Shown here: one piece after another, positions 48,567 through 58,830 of the stretch
Numbering within the stretch: position 1 is the first letter of the stretch
Layout: every line of letters begins with the position of its first letter
DNA from: Chloroflexota bacterium
Lineage (GTDB): Bacteria > Chloroflexota > UBA11872 > VXOZ01
Length of the DNA stretch: 64,000 nucleotides
Assembly: GCA_958295775.1 (NCBI GenBank)
Contig: CATQHC010000009.1
Coordinates: 558,001 to 622,000 of the forward strand
Reading direction: 5' to 3'
Translations under genes and position numbers: made by a program
Notes under the pieces: generated by a model
The model's database searches: none
Told to the model about the DNA's origin: nothing
The model's input: the letters and a program-made list of their open reading frames with translations, nothing else

Positions 48567-51047
48567 CTAGAGCCCGCGCACTGCCTGCTCCAGCGTCTCC
48601 GTGGCTTTCATGTAGTCGGTGCCGGGAGCAAAGACCAACGGCGCACCGAATTGCACTTCCACCTTGCCGCGAGCTGGAAACGTTCCGCCCTCAAACACAC
48701 CCGGTTTCGTGAGCCGGACTCGAATCGGCACCACAGGGGTCCTCGACTCCATTGCAACGAAGCCGGTGCCGGGTTTGAACTCCTTAATCTCCCCATCGGT
48801 CCGGTCTCCCTCCGGGAAAATGAGCACCGACCACTCGGAATCCAGCAGATTCCCCAGATTCTCCAAGCTGCGGCGCACCGGGCCCTGGCGCGCAAAGGGA
48901 AAAGTGTGGCCCAGTAGCGGACTCATGAACCACCACGCAAACGACGAGTGGTAGTTATCGGCAGCCGCCGCGATTGCGAGCCGCCTGCGAACGGACGTTG
49001 GGAGACTCTTCAGAATCATGCCGGCATCCAACCTTAGATTGTGGTTCGCGGCATAGAGCACCGGCCCCGCTAGACCGTCCAGGTTTTCTTTCCCCGCAAC
49101 CTGCACCTGATAGAGCATGCCTACGCCGGGTTTGACGACGAGATAGTGCAGCACCGCGCGCGCAGCCCCGCACCACGCCGATCGGCTCCAGATGGGAAAC
49201 CGCTCGTCCTCGCTTGCGCTGCCCTGTGCCAGTAGTGTCTCAAGGTCTCCGACCGTCGTCTCAGGATGCACCTGGGATTCGTCGATGTAGACCCCCAGTT
49301 CCTGTTCAATTGCCGAGAGCAGCTCGACCCGCCCCAACGAATCCAGGCCGATATCGGCGCTCAGGCTGCTGCCGGCATGAACGTCCGCTGTGGAGACTTC
49401 ACAGGTGCGCACAATTAGCTCTTCTAAGGGCGTCTGCTCGTCCTTGAGTTCCTCCGCCGCAGGAGCGGCGTCAACTTCCGACTTGCCCTGCGCATCCGCG
49501 ATGAGCCGCTCCAGCACCAGATTCTTCTTCACCTTCAGGGTATGGGTGCGGGGGAATTCTTCCTCCGGCCAGAGGCTGAAACCTCTAATCTGCTGATGGG
49601 CGGCAAGCTGCGGGTTCACCTCAGCGACAATGCCGCTGCCATCGGAACCATCGTTTGTAAGCAAGACCGCGTGTACGTCCTCACCGCCGCTGGGGCTTGG
49701 CATGCCCACAACGACCGCATCTTCCACTGCCGGGTGGTTCTGGAGTAGTGGTTCGATATCTTCGGGGTAGACGTTTTGGCCGTTGGCAAGCACAATCAGG
49801 TCTTTCTTGCGGCCCTTGAAGTAGAGGAACCCATCCTCATCGATGTAGCCCAAGTCACCGGTCTTGTACCACTCGTCCTGGAAGGATGACTGCGTAATCT
49901 CCGGCGCCTTCCAATAGCCGGGCGTCACATTCGGCCCTCGGGTCAGTATTTCGCCGTCCGGCTCGATCTTGACCTCCTGGCCCGGCAGCACCTTGCCCAA
50001 GGCGTCCAGCTTCTTGTAGCGGAAACTGTTGCAGGCAACGATCGGCGCCGCTTCCGTCGTCCCGTATCCCTGGAGCACTAAGACGCCGAGCGCCTCCCAC
50101 TTCTCGGCGAGAGGAGGGTCTAAGCGCGCGCCGCCGCACATGACAAACTGCAGTTTGCCCCCAAAGCGACGATGCACTTTGCCGAAGAGCTTGCGGCGCA
50201 CCCATACCGGCAGGCGCGGCGCAATGCCGAGTATTTTCGCGAGTTGCTCTTTCTTGCCGGTGCGTTCCGCCTCCCGCTCGATGGCGTTCATGAAGAGTTC
50301 CAACGCCTGCGGCACGAGCACAATGCTGGTGATACCGTTCTCTTGCATTGTGCGCACCAAAATGCTTGGCTGACGGCTGGCGGGATACACAACCCGGCCG
50401 CCGCCAAGAAGCACTGCATAGAGGCCCACGGTTTGCTCCAACATGTGGCTCAGCGGCAGGAGGGATAACAAGCGCCAGTGTGGTTGCGGGACGACCTCCC
50501 GGCAGCCGGCAACCACGTTAGCGATGATGTTCCCGTGGGTAAGAATCACTCCTTTGGGCGCGCCGGTGGTACCGGAGGTGAACATGATCTCGGCAATGTC
50601 ATCTGCCGCCACGTCAACTCGCGGCGGCGCGGCAGCGCTGGCATGCAGCAGGTCTTCTATATCTTCAAGTTTCAGGTGCGGCAGGGCCTCCACCTCGGCG
50701 TTCGGCGGCGTGAATTGGGAGACGAACGCAAACTTTGGCTCCGTCTGACCCAGTACCCCGGCAACGAACTCCGGCGCGCTCCGTATGTCAAATGGGACCG
50801 CGATAGCCCCTAAACGGAGGCAGCCAAAAAGGGCAACTACCCACTCCGGCCGGTTCGGCGCCCAAATAACGACTCTGTCACCTTTTTCGATGCCCTGGTC
50901 CCGGAGATATGCGGCCACGTGGCCGGAGGCCTCCCAAAGCTCGCGATACGGCCAAGCACGTACACGAATGCCCGGCTTGATGAGCAGGGCAGGCGAATCA
51001 CCGAAACGGTTGGCCGCAGTCTCCAGGAGGTCGTTAAGCGTCTGCAT
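48567..51047 (-). CDS. Fusion: AMP-dependent acyl-CoA/ACP synthetase + acyl carrier domain + PlsC-like acyltransferase
   Basis: IMFTSGTTGAPKGVILTHGN; GYGTTEAAP; carrier motif LSADIGLDSLGRVELL; acyltransferase ANHNLRLDAGMIL and FPEGDRTDGEIKEFKPGTGFVAMES. Confidence 0.9.
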   Translation of the reverse strand: MQTLNDLLETAANRFGDSPALLIKPGIRVRAWPYRELWEASGHVAAYLRDQGIEKGDRVVIWAPNRPEWVVALFGCLRLGAIAVPFDIRSAPEFVAGVLGQTEPKFAFVSQFTPPNAEVEALPHLKLEDIEDLLHASAAAPPRVDVAADDIAEIMFTSGTTGAPKGVILTHGNIIANVVAGCREVVPQPHWRLLSLLPLSHMLEQTVGLYAVLLGGGRVVYPASRQPSILVRTMQENGITSIVLVPQALELFMNAIEREAERTGKKEQLAKILGIAPRLPVWVRRKLFGKVHRRFGGKLQFVMCGGARLDPPLAEKWEALGVLVLQGYGTTEAAPIVACNSFRYKKLDALGKVLPGQEVKIEPDGEILTRGPNVTPGYWKAPEITQSSFQDEWYKTGDLGYIDEDGFLYFKGRKKDLIVLANGQNVYPEDIEPLLQNHPAVEDAVVVGMPSPSGGEDVHAVLLTNDGSDGSGIVAEVNPQLAAHQQIRGFSLWPEEEFPRTHTLKVKKNLVLERLIADAQGKSEVDAAPAAEELKDEQTPLEELIVRTCEVSTADVHAGSSLSADIGLDSLGRVELLSAIEQELGVYIDESQVHPETTVGDLETLLAQGSASEDERFPIWSRSAWCGAARAVLHYLVVKPGVGMLYQVQVAGKENLDGLAGPVLYAANHNLRLDAGMILKSLPTSVRRRLAIAAAADNYHSSFAWWFMSPLLGHTFPFARQGPVRRSLENLGNLLDSEWSVLIFPEGDRTDGEIKEFKPGTGFVAMESRTPVVPIRVRLTKPGVFEGGTFPARGKVEVQFGAPLVFAPGTDYMKATETLEQAVRGL

Positions 51048-51216
51048 ACGCCGCTCCTTGCGTCTTTGTTGGGGGAAAGACTACGAGTATTATACGCGCC
51101 GCTCGGAATTCTGAAAACCGGTCGCATTATGGTACCGTAAAGAAGAGAGCAACAAAGCGCGAGAAAGACGGGCCCCTATTGACCCGCGCGCAGCCCGCTG
51201 GCTTACCACTTCGCCC

Positions 51217-51951
51217 ATGGATCGCAAATTCTCGGTGCCGGAAATCCCATTGTTAGGTCCCATTAGGATCGCGCCCAATGTTCATCAGGTGCGTGCGCTC
51301 ATAGCGCGTGTTACGGTGCTCACCGCGCGAGACGGTGTTGTGTTGATAGATGCGGGTAGCCGGGGCAGTCTTCCCGCCATCAAAGCGGGCTTGAGCTTGC
51401 TCGGCGTATCCTTGGAGCAGGTGCGGCTCATTGCGTTGACGCACTCCCACCCCGATCATGCCGGTGGGCTGGCGGAACTAGCGGAAGCGACACCTGCCCA
51501 GGTGGCGATACATCACACTGAGGCGGACATTGTCAGTGGCGACAAGCCCGCGCCGAGCTTTCTGCGCCGCGAAAGGCTGCCGCAAGTACCTTCTGCAGTC
51601 TCCTTCATCAATAGCCCCCCGGTAGAAGTAAGCCATCCACTGAAAGACGGCGACTATCTGCCCGAAATTGACGGGGTCCGCGCCATCCACACTCCCGGCC
51701 ACACGCCGGGGAGCACCTGTTACTACGTGGAATCCGCGAAGGCCATCGTTGTTGGCGACGCCCTTCAGTATCGGTTTCGCAAGCTGCAGCAATCCTCGTG
51801 GTTCTTTACACGAGACCCCGAGCAGGCGCGCCAGTCCCTAGCCAAGCTGCTCGACGTCGACTTTACGACCATCTGCTTCAGCCACTTTCCGCCAATCAAA
51901 GAAAACGGGCGTGAACTGCTCGCAGAGTTCCTGCAGAACTGGCAGACGTAA
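51217..51951 (+). CDS. MBL-fold metallo-hydrolase
   Basis: LIALTHSHPDHAGGLAEL, HTPGHTPGSTCYYVES, VVGDALQ. Confidence 0.93.
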   Translation: MDRKFSVPEIPLLGPIRIAPNVHQVRALIARVTVLTARDGVVLIDAGSRGSLPAIKAGLSLLGVSLEQVRLIALTHSHPDHAGGLAELAEATPAQVAIHHTEADIVSGDKPAPSFLRRERLPQVPSAVSFINSPPVEVSHPLKDGDYLPEIDGVRAIHTPGHTPGSTCYYVESAKAIVVGDALQYRFRKLQQSSWFFTRDPEQARQSLAKLLDVDFTTICFSHFPPIKENGRELLAEFLQNWQT

Positions 51952-52194
51952 GCCCGCACTCCGCCGTGTTCGCTTGGCGAATCCCCAATGCGCCGCATAG
52001 GCCGCGCACCGTCCAACCGTCTCGTGTATCATCATTAGGAATCTACGTGCATGACTCATGTGCGTACGCCGCACCGGTCGTTGAGTGTAGCGCTACGGAT
52101 TGCAGAGAATTTGACTGTTTAGGCAAGAGATTGCGCCAAATTCAAACGCGGCCATTTCGGCGCGCAATTACACGTCAAGTAAGGAAAGAGTTTC

Positions 52195-53418
52195 ATGTCA
52201 GAAGAACTTGCGGAAGGACTGGTTGCCGGGGGCGCAACACGACCCGCCGGTTTTCTTGCAGACGGAGTATTCTGCGGCATAAAGGAGCACGATCCGGCAG
52301 GTGAGAAACGTGACGTAGGCTGCCTGGTCTCGGAATTGCACGCAACTGTGGCCGGCGTATTCACGGAAAATAAAGTAAAAGCCGCGCCGGTGCTCGTCGA
52401 CCAGGAACGCATGCAGCTTGGCGTGACCTGCGGCATCGTCTACTGCAGCGGCAATGCGAACGCTTGCACTGGCAACCAAGGCCTGGCAAACGCTCGGGAA
52501 ATGACGGCGCTGCTCGCAAATCAAGTCGGTGTGGCCGCCGATGAGATTCTGGTCTGCTCCACCGGCGTAATCGGCAAGCAACTTCCCATGGATATTGTCC
52601 GTGACGGCATCAGCCGGCTAGCGCCGGCAAGAGAGCGGCACCTGGAAGCAGCCGTGGCTATGTTGACCACCGATGAGTGGCCCAAGGAAGCCGCGGCCGA
52701 GTTCGAAGCCAACGGCCACACCTATGCAGTCGGCGGTATGGCCAAAGGCGCCGCCATGATCCATCCCAACATGGCCACCATGCTCGCATACCTCACCACC
52801 GACGCGCCGGTCGCCCGGTCCTTTCTTCAAACAACCTTGAAGCGCGCCGTAGATGACTCTTTTCACATGATCAGCGTGGACGGCGATACCTCAACCAACG
52901 ATACGGTGCTGGCGCTGGCAAACGGCGCGGTTGGTGGACCGGAAATCAACGGCGGCGCGGCGGGTGAAGCATTGGAAACGGCGCTGCGCGCAGTGGCCGT
53001 CCATCTCGCGAAAGAGATTGTGCGGAACGCGGAAGGCGCGACGAAGATGTTCGGCGTGGAGGTGCGCGGCGCCGCATCGGTGGCTGCCGCCCGCCTTGTC
53101 GGCCGCAGCGTTGCCAGCTCCAGCTTAGTCAAGACCGCGTTCCTCGGCTCCGACCCGAACTGGGGCCGCATTATGTGCGCGGCAGGGTACAGCGGCGTGG
53201 ACTTCGATCCTGACAAGGCATCCCTCTGGCTGGAAGACATGCTGCTCTTCCAGAACGGCACGCCCACCGACTTTGACGAGGACGCCGCTTCCACTCTGTT
53301 AGACAGGAAGCAGTCGCTGTTCATTCTCGACCTGGCGGACGGCAACGCCACCGCCACCGCCTGGGGTTGCGACCTGACCACCGAGTACGTCATCTTCAAC
53401 AGCGACTACCGCACGTAG
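52195..53418 (+). CDS. argJ: Bifunctional glutamate N-acetyltransferase/amino-acid acetyltransferase
   Basis: GGMAKGAAMIHPNMATMLAYLTTDA autoprocessing site, SVDGDTSTNDTV, SDPNWGRIMCAAGYSGV. Confidence 0.96.
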   Translation: MSEELAEGLVAGGATRPAGFLADGVFCGIKEHDPAGEKRDVGCLVSELHATVAGVFTENKVKAAPVLVDQERMQLGVTCGIVYCSGNANACTGNQGLANAREMTALLANQVGVAADEILVCSTGVIGKQLPMDIVRDGISRLAPARERHLEAAVAMLTTDEWPKEAAAEFEANGHTYAVGGMAKGAAMIHPNMATMLAYLTTDAPVARSFLQTTLKRAVDDSFHMISVDGDTSTNDTVLALANGAVGGPEINGGAAGEALETALRAVAVHLAKEIVRNAEGATKMFGVEVRGAASVAAARLVGRSVASSSLVKTAFLGSDPNWGRIMCAAGYSGVDFDPDKASLWLEDMLLFQNGTPTDFDEDAASTLLDRKQSLFILDLADGNATATAWGCDLTTEYVIFNSDYRT

Positions 53419-53676
53419 AGACTGGGCAATGCCGGCTATCACATCCAGTTCTTTTTGCTAGCATGGGTCGCGCAGAGCCTCCGCTGGAAGCGTTACTTCC
53501 GTTCATGGGGGAGAGGGCGGAAGAACCACAAGGAATTGGGGCCTTTCACTCGTGGAAGCAGGTTAGAGGCGGAAGGGTCTGGGACGTTCCCTGTCCCGAG
53601 GCGAGGATTACGTCCAGTGGCTCGTCCATGTTCCCTCTCCCAGGGACGAGGCCCAAGTCTGGACGGCTCGTCGATG

Positions 53677-53710
53677 TTCCCTCTCCTGGGGGAGAGGGTT
53701 AGGGTGAGGG
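53677..53710. repeat. TTCCCTCTCC...GGAGAGGGTTAGGGTGAGGG intergenic repeat
   Basis: Hairpin-forming; a related copy lies at 61976-62010 and an opposite-orientation copy near 61628-61662. Confidence 0.65.
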
Positions 53711-53824
53711 CGAATTCTGTGAACGTCCACGGAACGCACCGGTTTCAACACGTTTTATACAGGCCTCTTAAGTAGGGTCGCCCAACAGTCACCTATTCTC
53801 AAGTGATGTAAAGGACCTGCCCCA

Positions 53825-54841
53825 ATGCGCTGGCACTCTGGCGAAGACTTGCTCCCTTTCCTGCGCGGCGCGCCCTTTGTGGACGTGGCGGAGGGGCGCT
53901 TACACGTTACACGCCTCGACCCGGCAGACTCGCTTAGCTACCCGGTAGGCGCGTGGCAGCATGCCCTCTCCACGGCTGGGGTACGCCTGGTGTTTTCCAC
54001 CACGGCCAACAAGATCTCTTTCCGCGCCTGGGATCCCGGACTTCAACCGGAGGAAGAGGGCATCGTCAGTCTTTGGTTGGAGGACTCGCGGCTGGCCGCG
54101 AGCAATCAGCGCAATCCGGGCGACGAGGTGCAGGTTGAGCTTGCGCTGCCGGCGCAGGGCGAGCAGACATATTCGCTTTACCTTCCCTACATCTCCCGCT
54201 TGGAGCCGATGGCGCTCGGAGTACCGGACGGCGCAACCCTCTCTTCTGTCGATCCCCCGCCGCACGTCTGGGCTGCTTACGGGGATTCCATTACGCAGGG
54301 CCGTACGGCTTCCGATCCGGGTCTGACGTATGTGGCGCAGGCGGCGCGTCTCGCGGGGGTCGAACCCCTCAATCTCGGCTATCGCGGTTGGGCGCGCGGC
54401 GAGCCGGGCGCGGCGCACATGCTGGCCGCCATGAATTTTGACATTCTCAGCATTCTCATGGGCGTCAACGTGCGCGTTTCGTCGTGGCTCGACGCCGCCG
54501 CCTGGCGTGAAACCTTTCGCAACTTCATCGAACTCGTGCGGCTGGGACATCCAACCACACCCATCCTTGTAATGAGCATCCTGAGTTGCCACGGGGAGTT
54601 TGCGGATGCGACGCCTAATGCGCGCGGCGTCACCATGAATGCGCTGCGCGAGGCCGAGCATGACGTCGTGTCGCAGCGCATTGCCGGCGGCGATGCGCAC
54701 ATTCGCCTGATCGACGGTTCCTCCATCCTCGGCCCCAACGACGCAGCCTTGATACCCGACGGCACGCACCCAAATGATACCGGTATGAACCTCATCGCCA
54801 CACGCATCGCGCCGGTGTTGCGAGAGATGTTGGAGCTGTAG
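53825..54841 (+). CDS. SGNH/GDSL-type hydrolase
   Basis: WAAYGDSITQGRTASDPGLTYVAQAARLAGVEPLNLGYRG...GTHPNDTGMNLIA. Confidence 0.88.
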   Translation: MRWHSGEDLLPFLRGAPFVDVAEGRLHVTRLDPADSLSYPVGAWQHALSTAGVRLVFSTTANKISFRAWDPGLQPEEEGIVSLWLEDSRLAASNQRNPGDEVQVELALPAQGEQTYSLYLPYISRLEPMALGVPDGATLSSVDPPPHVWAAYGDSITQGRTASDPGLTYVAQAARLAGVEPLNLGYRGWARGEPGAAHMLAAMNFDILSILMGVNVRVSSWLDAAAWRETFRNFIELVRLGHPTTPILVMSILSCHGEFADATPNARGVTMNALREAEHDVVSQRIAGGDAHIRLIDGSSILGPNDAALIPDGTHPNDTGMNLIATRIAPVLREMLEL

Positions 54842-55019
54842 CCACCGAGTAGCACGTTATCGTCTCGCAATGAGACTGTAAGCAGGCTGCAAGTTCACCG
54901 ACCGCAATCCGCCAGTATAGGGTACGCGAAGCTGCTGTAAGAACATCGGCCAGACCCAAATGTGACATACTTTGGGAAAAGCCGATCTCTATTGCAGCAC
55001 TACTCGCTGGAGGGGCAGC

Positions 55020-55790
55020 ATGGCAACCGAGACCAACCTGAGCACAAATGGTGTGGAGCCTGTGGTTACCGGACCCGTGATGCAAGCCCGGCGCGTTGGC
55101 AGAGGCCCCGCCATCTGGCTGGCGGGCGATCCTGAAGACCTCAAGCCCTGGATGGACCGCGGCGCCGCCGGTATTGTTACCAACACAGTCGTCCTCAACG
55201 ACATGGTGAAGAAGTACGGTCAGATTAAGGACGTCGTGCAGCGCTACCTCGACATCACAGACAGGCCCGTGGTGGTCGAGGTGGACGGCCACTCGACCGA
55301 CGAGTTGCTCGACGTGAGCCACTATTTCACAAGGCTGTCGGATCAGATCATCATCAAGATTCCCTGCACCGTGCATGGCCTTGGGGCCTTCCGCCGCTTG
55401 GCGGAAGAGGGCATCGAGACTTATTGCACCACGGTCTTTTCACTGCCCCAGGCTGCCGCCGTCGCCCAGGCGGGCGCTACCCACGTGCTCCCTTTCTGCG
55501 AGCCGGTGAAGCAGATGGGCGGCGACCCGACCAAGCTCGTACGCGAGTGCGTGCAGATGTTCGCGGGCTGGGAGAACCGCCCCTACATCACCGCCGCCCT
55601 GGTCAGGAGCGTTGAGACTGCCTACGCCGCCCTGCGCGACGGCGCCGACGGCATCATCATCTTTTGGCCTATCTTCCAAGAGATGATGGAGCATCCCCTC
55701 ACCGACACCTGGAACGAGACCTTCATGGGCGAGTGGGTAGCCATGCACGAAGCCGGCCTGCTGGAAGGTGTTCCCGTCCGACTCGATTAG
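55020..55790 (+). CDS. Transaldolase-family (short, FSA-like) protein
   Basis: IWLAGDPEDLKPWMDRGAAGIVTNTVVLNDM, DQIIIKIPCTVHGLGAFRRLAEEGIETYCTTVFSLPQAAAVAQAGATHVLPF. Confidence 0.82.
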   Translation: MATETNLSTNGVEPVVTGPVMQARRVGRGPAIWLAGDPEDLKPWMDRGAAGIVTNTVVLNDMVKKYGQIKDVVQRYLDITDRPVVVEVDGHSTDELLDVSHYFTRLSDQIIIKIPCTVHGLGAFRRLAEEGIETYCTTVFSLPQAAAVAQAGATHVLPFCEPVKQMGGDPTKLVRECVQMFAGWENRPYITAALVRSVETAYAALRDGADGIIIFWPIFQEMMEHPLTDTWNETFMGEWVAMHEAGLLEGVPVRLD

Positions 55791-55891
55791 CTCTCTTTCC
55801 GGGTGAAGGGAATGGGCGAAATTGCGTTTGAAACGCTAAAGTAAGCAGCACGCTCAAACCGCCGGCAACTCTAACCCTCTAGCTGAACCGT

Positions 55892-55916
55892 AGAGCGGGG
55901 GCTTGTCCCCCGCTCT
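55892..55916. terminator. Perfect hairpin AGAGCGGGGG-CTTGT-CCCCCGCTCT
   Basis: 10-bp perfect stem with 5-nt loop followed by TTTAG. May be a REP-like element or terminator. Confidence 0.5.
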
Positions 55917-56069
55917 TTAGTACGAGCGTGGCGAAGGCACTTGGCAGACAGTCTTGCAGTGGACCGCTCTAAGTCTTTATGGCGCAGGCCGTAGTGTATG
56001 ATAGGAAAAGCGCAATAGAGCTGTCCCATTTGACGGCAACGCAGCAATTCGACGAATAGGCATTCTCTC

Positions 56070-56921
56070 ATGCCCGGCATTGATCTACACCTGCACACCA
56101 CAGCCTCCGACGGCGCGTTTGCGCCTGCCAACCTCGTGCGCATGGCGCATGAAGCCAGCCTTGATTGCATCGCCATCACCGACCATGACAGTACCGATGG
56201 CGTCGCCGCCGCGCAGGAGGCCGGACAGAATTGCGGCGTGCGGGTGATCGCGGGTATTGAGTTCAACACCATGTGGCACGGTCAGTCCGTACACATCCTC
56301 GGCTATTTTGTCGACATGGAACACCCGGAACTGCAGACAGTTGTTGCCCGGCAACGCGACGGGCGGCTCTACCGCGCGCAGAAAATGGTGGAGAAGCTGG
56401 CCGTGCTGGATTTGCCGCTTTCGTGGGAAGACATTCTCGAACGTGCTGACGGCGGCGCGGTGGGACGTCCCCACATCGCCAAAGCCATGATGGAGCAGGG
56501 GTACGTGCGTGATTCGAACGAAGCCTTCGCCAAGTACCTGGGTCACGGCATGCCCGCTTATGTGGAGCAGCCAAAGCTCACGCCGGGTGACGCGGTCACG
56601 CTCCTGCACCAGGCAGGGGGCGCGGCCGGACTCGCCCACCCGTACAACGTCGAAGGCGCGGACCAAGTGGACTTGGATACGCTCGTGCCCGAGCTTGCCG
56701 ATGCCGGCCTCGACGCCATCGAAACGTACTACACCGGCTACACAGCGGGCCAACAGGCGGAAATTCTAGACATCGCAGAGCGATTAGACTTGATTCCCAC
56801 CGGCGGCAGCGACTTTCACGGCGGCGGCATTTTAACCCAAGCTAGACTTGGCGCTATCAGCGTGCCCCCGGAGTCTCTGGCGCGGCTGGAAGCGGCAGTG
56901 AGGCAACACGCAACTCTCTAA
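56070..56921 (+). CDS. PHP-domain metal-dependent phosphoesterase
   Basis: MPGIDLHLHTTASDGAFAPANLVRMA, AITDHDSTDGVAAA, GSDFHGG. Confidence 0.92.
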   Translation: MPGIDLHLHTTASDGAFAPANLVRMAHEASLDCIAITDHDSTDGVAAAQEAGQNCGVRVIAGIEFNTMWHGQSVHILGYFVDMEHPELQTVVARQRDGRLYRAQKMVEKLAVLDLPLSWEDILERADGGAVGRPHIAKAMMEQGYVRDSNEAFAKYLGHGMPAYVEQPKLTPGDAVTLLHQAGGAAGLAHPYNVEGADQVDLDTLVPELADAGLDAIETYYTGYTAGQQAEILDIAERLDLIPTGGSDFHGGGILTQARLGAISVPPESLARLEAAVRQHATL

Positions 56922-57030
56922 GAGTCGGTGGCGGCCACTCCTACATAGCCGGAAGGTACGGCTACTTAGTTCTCACTCCGTATGAGTGAAAGCGGGTTGC
57001 AGGATGCGAAAGAGGACTGCAATTTCGGAC

Positions 57031-57642
57031 ATGGACAGAATCGAGAACCCTAGTGTTGCGCAAGTGTTCGACGGTTACCCGGAGGCTATGCGCAAGCAAG
57101 TGCTGCGGCTGAGGCAGATTGTCTTCGAAGCGGCAGCAGAAACAGAGGGCGTTGCTGCCGTGGAAGAAACCCTAAAGTGGGGAGAGCCGAGCTACCTCAC
57201 CAAAGGCGGCAGCACGATTAGAATGGACTGGAAGCAGAAGTCACCCCACCAGTACGCGCTGTATTTCAACTGCAACACTTCGTTGGTTGCTACGTTCAAG
57301 GCACTTTATGGGGGCCTCTTTACGTTCGCGGGGAACAGGGCCATTGTATTTCGCGAAACCGACGAGCTACCGGTAGCTGCTCTGAAGCACTGTGTCTCAC
57401 TCGCTTTGCGGTATCATCGCTTGAAACACCTGCCGTTGCTGGGCGTTCGACTTCTTCTGGGGCCACTTGGCGCTGCGCACGGGCTTCAATGGGCAATCCG
57501 GGCCGGACTTTTGTGCAGCCCTACCCCGCAGCTCTCAGCAGGAGCGGTACAATTTCCAGGTGTCGTAGAACATTGGGCGACGAAGGACACAACTGCGGTG
57601 AGTTGGGTAATACGTGATCTTGAAGAGCCTTCGCGGCAATAA
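57031..57642 (+). CDS. DUF1801-like protein with unrelated-looking C-terminal extension
   Basis: VAQVFDGYPEAMRKQVLRLRQIVFEAA...ETLKWGEPSYLTKGGSTIRMDWK...LALRYHRLKHLPLLG; about 70 further residues do not resemble the family. Confidence 0.7.
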   Translation: MDRIENPSVAQVFDGYPEAMRKQVLRLRQIVFEAAAETEGVAAVEETLKWGEPSYLTKGGSTIRMDWKQKSPHQYALYFNCNTSLVATFKALYGGLFTFAGNRAIVFRETDELPVAALKHCVSLALRYHRLKHLPLLGVRLLLGPLGAAHGLQWAIRAGLLCSPTPQLSAGAVQFPGVVEHWATKDTTAVSWVIRDLEEPSRQ

Positions 57643-57657
57643 TATAAGGGGGCTGTC

Positions 57658-58575
57658 ATGGCGAATGAAATAAAAAACCGGCGAGTCACAATGGACGATC
57701 TTGAGCTAAGTCCTGGCAAGTATGTCCGCTTGCAGCGCTTGCTCTATGGCTACGGTCCCGGCAACGGCACCATGATGCTTCTGCCCGTGGACCACGGCAT
57801 GGAGCATGGGCCGGTGGACTTCTTCGACAATCCGGCTGCCCTCGATACCGATTACATCTGGCGACTGGCGGTGGAGGGCGGTTTTTCCGGCGTGGCCTTG
57901 CAGTTTGGCAATGCCCTTAAGTATATGCGGCCGTATGCCGGCAGGGTGCCGCTGGTGGTGAAGCTCAACGGCAAGACGAATATTCCGCCCGACGACGACC
58001 CGCTCAATCCGCTCAATGCCACGGTCGAGGATGCCGTGCGTGTGGGCGCCGACGCTATTGGCTACACGCTCTACATGGGGTCGTCGCGTCAAGACGAGGA
58101 TTTTGCCCAGTGGCGGCAGGTGCGTCAGGACGCCGAGCGCTTCGGCATGCCGACCATCATGTGGGCCTACCCGCGCGGCCGGCACATGGAAGCCAAGGGC
58201 GGCCGCGACAGTTTCTACGCCATCGATTACGCCGCGCGCGTGGCCTGCGAATTGGGCGCGGACGTGGTCAAGATCAACGTGCCGAAGATCGACCCGGACA
58301 AGGACAAGCTCGCGCCCGCGCCTTATGACACCATGCAAGTCACCCCCGATGAGGCGCTGGCAAAAGCGGTGCAGTCCGCGGGCAAGACGCTGGTACTAAT
58401 TTCTGGCAGCTCGCGCGCCAGCGACGAAGAAGCACTGGAGAAGGCCCGCCTTGGCGTCCAAGCCGGCGCGGCGGGCTTTATCTTTGGACGCAACTGCTTC
58501 CAACGACCCTGGGATGAGGGACTCGCCCTAGTGCAACGCATGCGCGACGTGCTGCGTTCGGCAGCCGTGGAATAG
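57658..58575 (+). CDS. Class I (archaeal-type/DeoC-LacD) fructose-bisphosphate aldolase
   Basis: MMLLPVDHGMEHGPVDFF, PLVVKLNGKTN, MWAYPRGRHMEAKGG, ADVVKINVPK, GAAGFIFGRNCFQRPW. Confidence 0.9.
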   Translation: MANEIKNRRVTMDDLELSPGKYVRLQRLLYGYGPGNGTMMLLPVDHGMEHGPVDFFDNPAALDTDYIWRLAVEGGFSGVALQFGNALKYMRPYAGRVPLVVKLNGKTNIPPDDDPLNPLNATVEDAVRVGADAIGYTLYMGSSRQDEDFAQWRQVRQDAERFGMPTIMWAYPRGRHMEAKGGRDSFYAIDYAARVACELGADVVKINVPKIDPDKDKLAPAPYDTMQVTPDEALAKAVQSAGKTLVLISGSSRASDEEALEKARLGVQAGAAGFIFGRNCFQRPWDEGLALVQRMRDVLRSAAVE

Positions 58576-58830
58576 CGAACAATTGGTTGGGTCAATCCAC
58601 TTTTGCGGCAAGGATTGACTAGCAGGATCAGAATCGACTCATTTGTCTGCTGAAGCTCTTTGTGTGCTGAAACTCATAGCCGTTCGCCCTGAGCCTGTAG
58701 AAGGGTGACCGGCGCGGGTGCGCTGCGGGCATTGGTCTCGAGCGCACGCTCGTGCGAAGACGAGCGCACTCTCGCGCGAAGAACGGAGGAGCGCGCTCTT
58801 CAAACTCCCCGTACACGCTCCGGCCATGCA

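Noticed and set aside
53456-53775. Short ORFs of ~106-111 aa downstream of argJ
   Set aside because: They run through hairpin-forming CCCTCTCC/GGAGAGGG repeats, so they are repeat-derived rather than genes.
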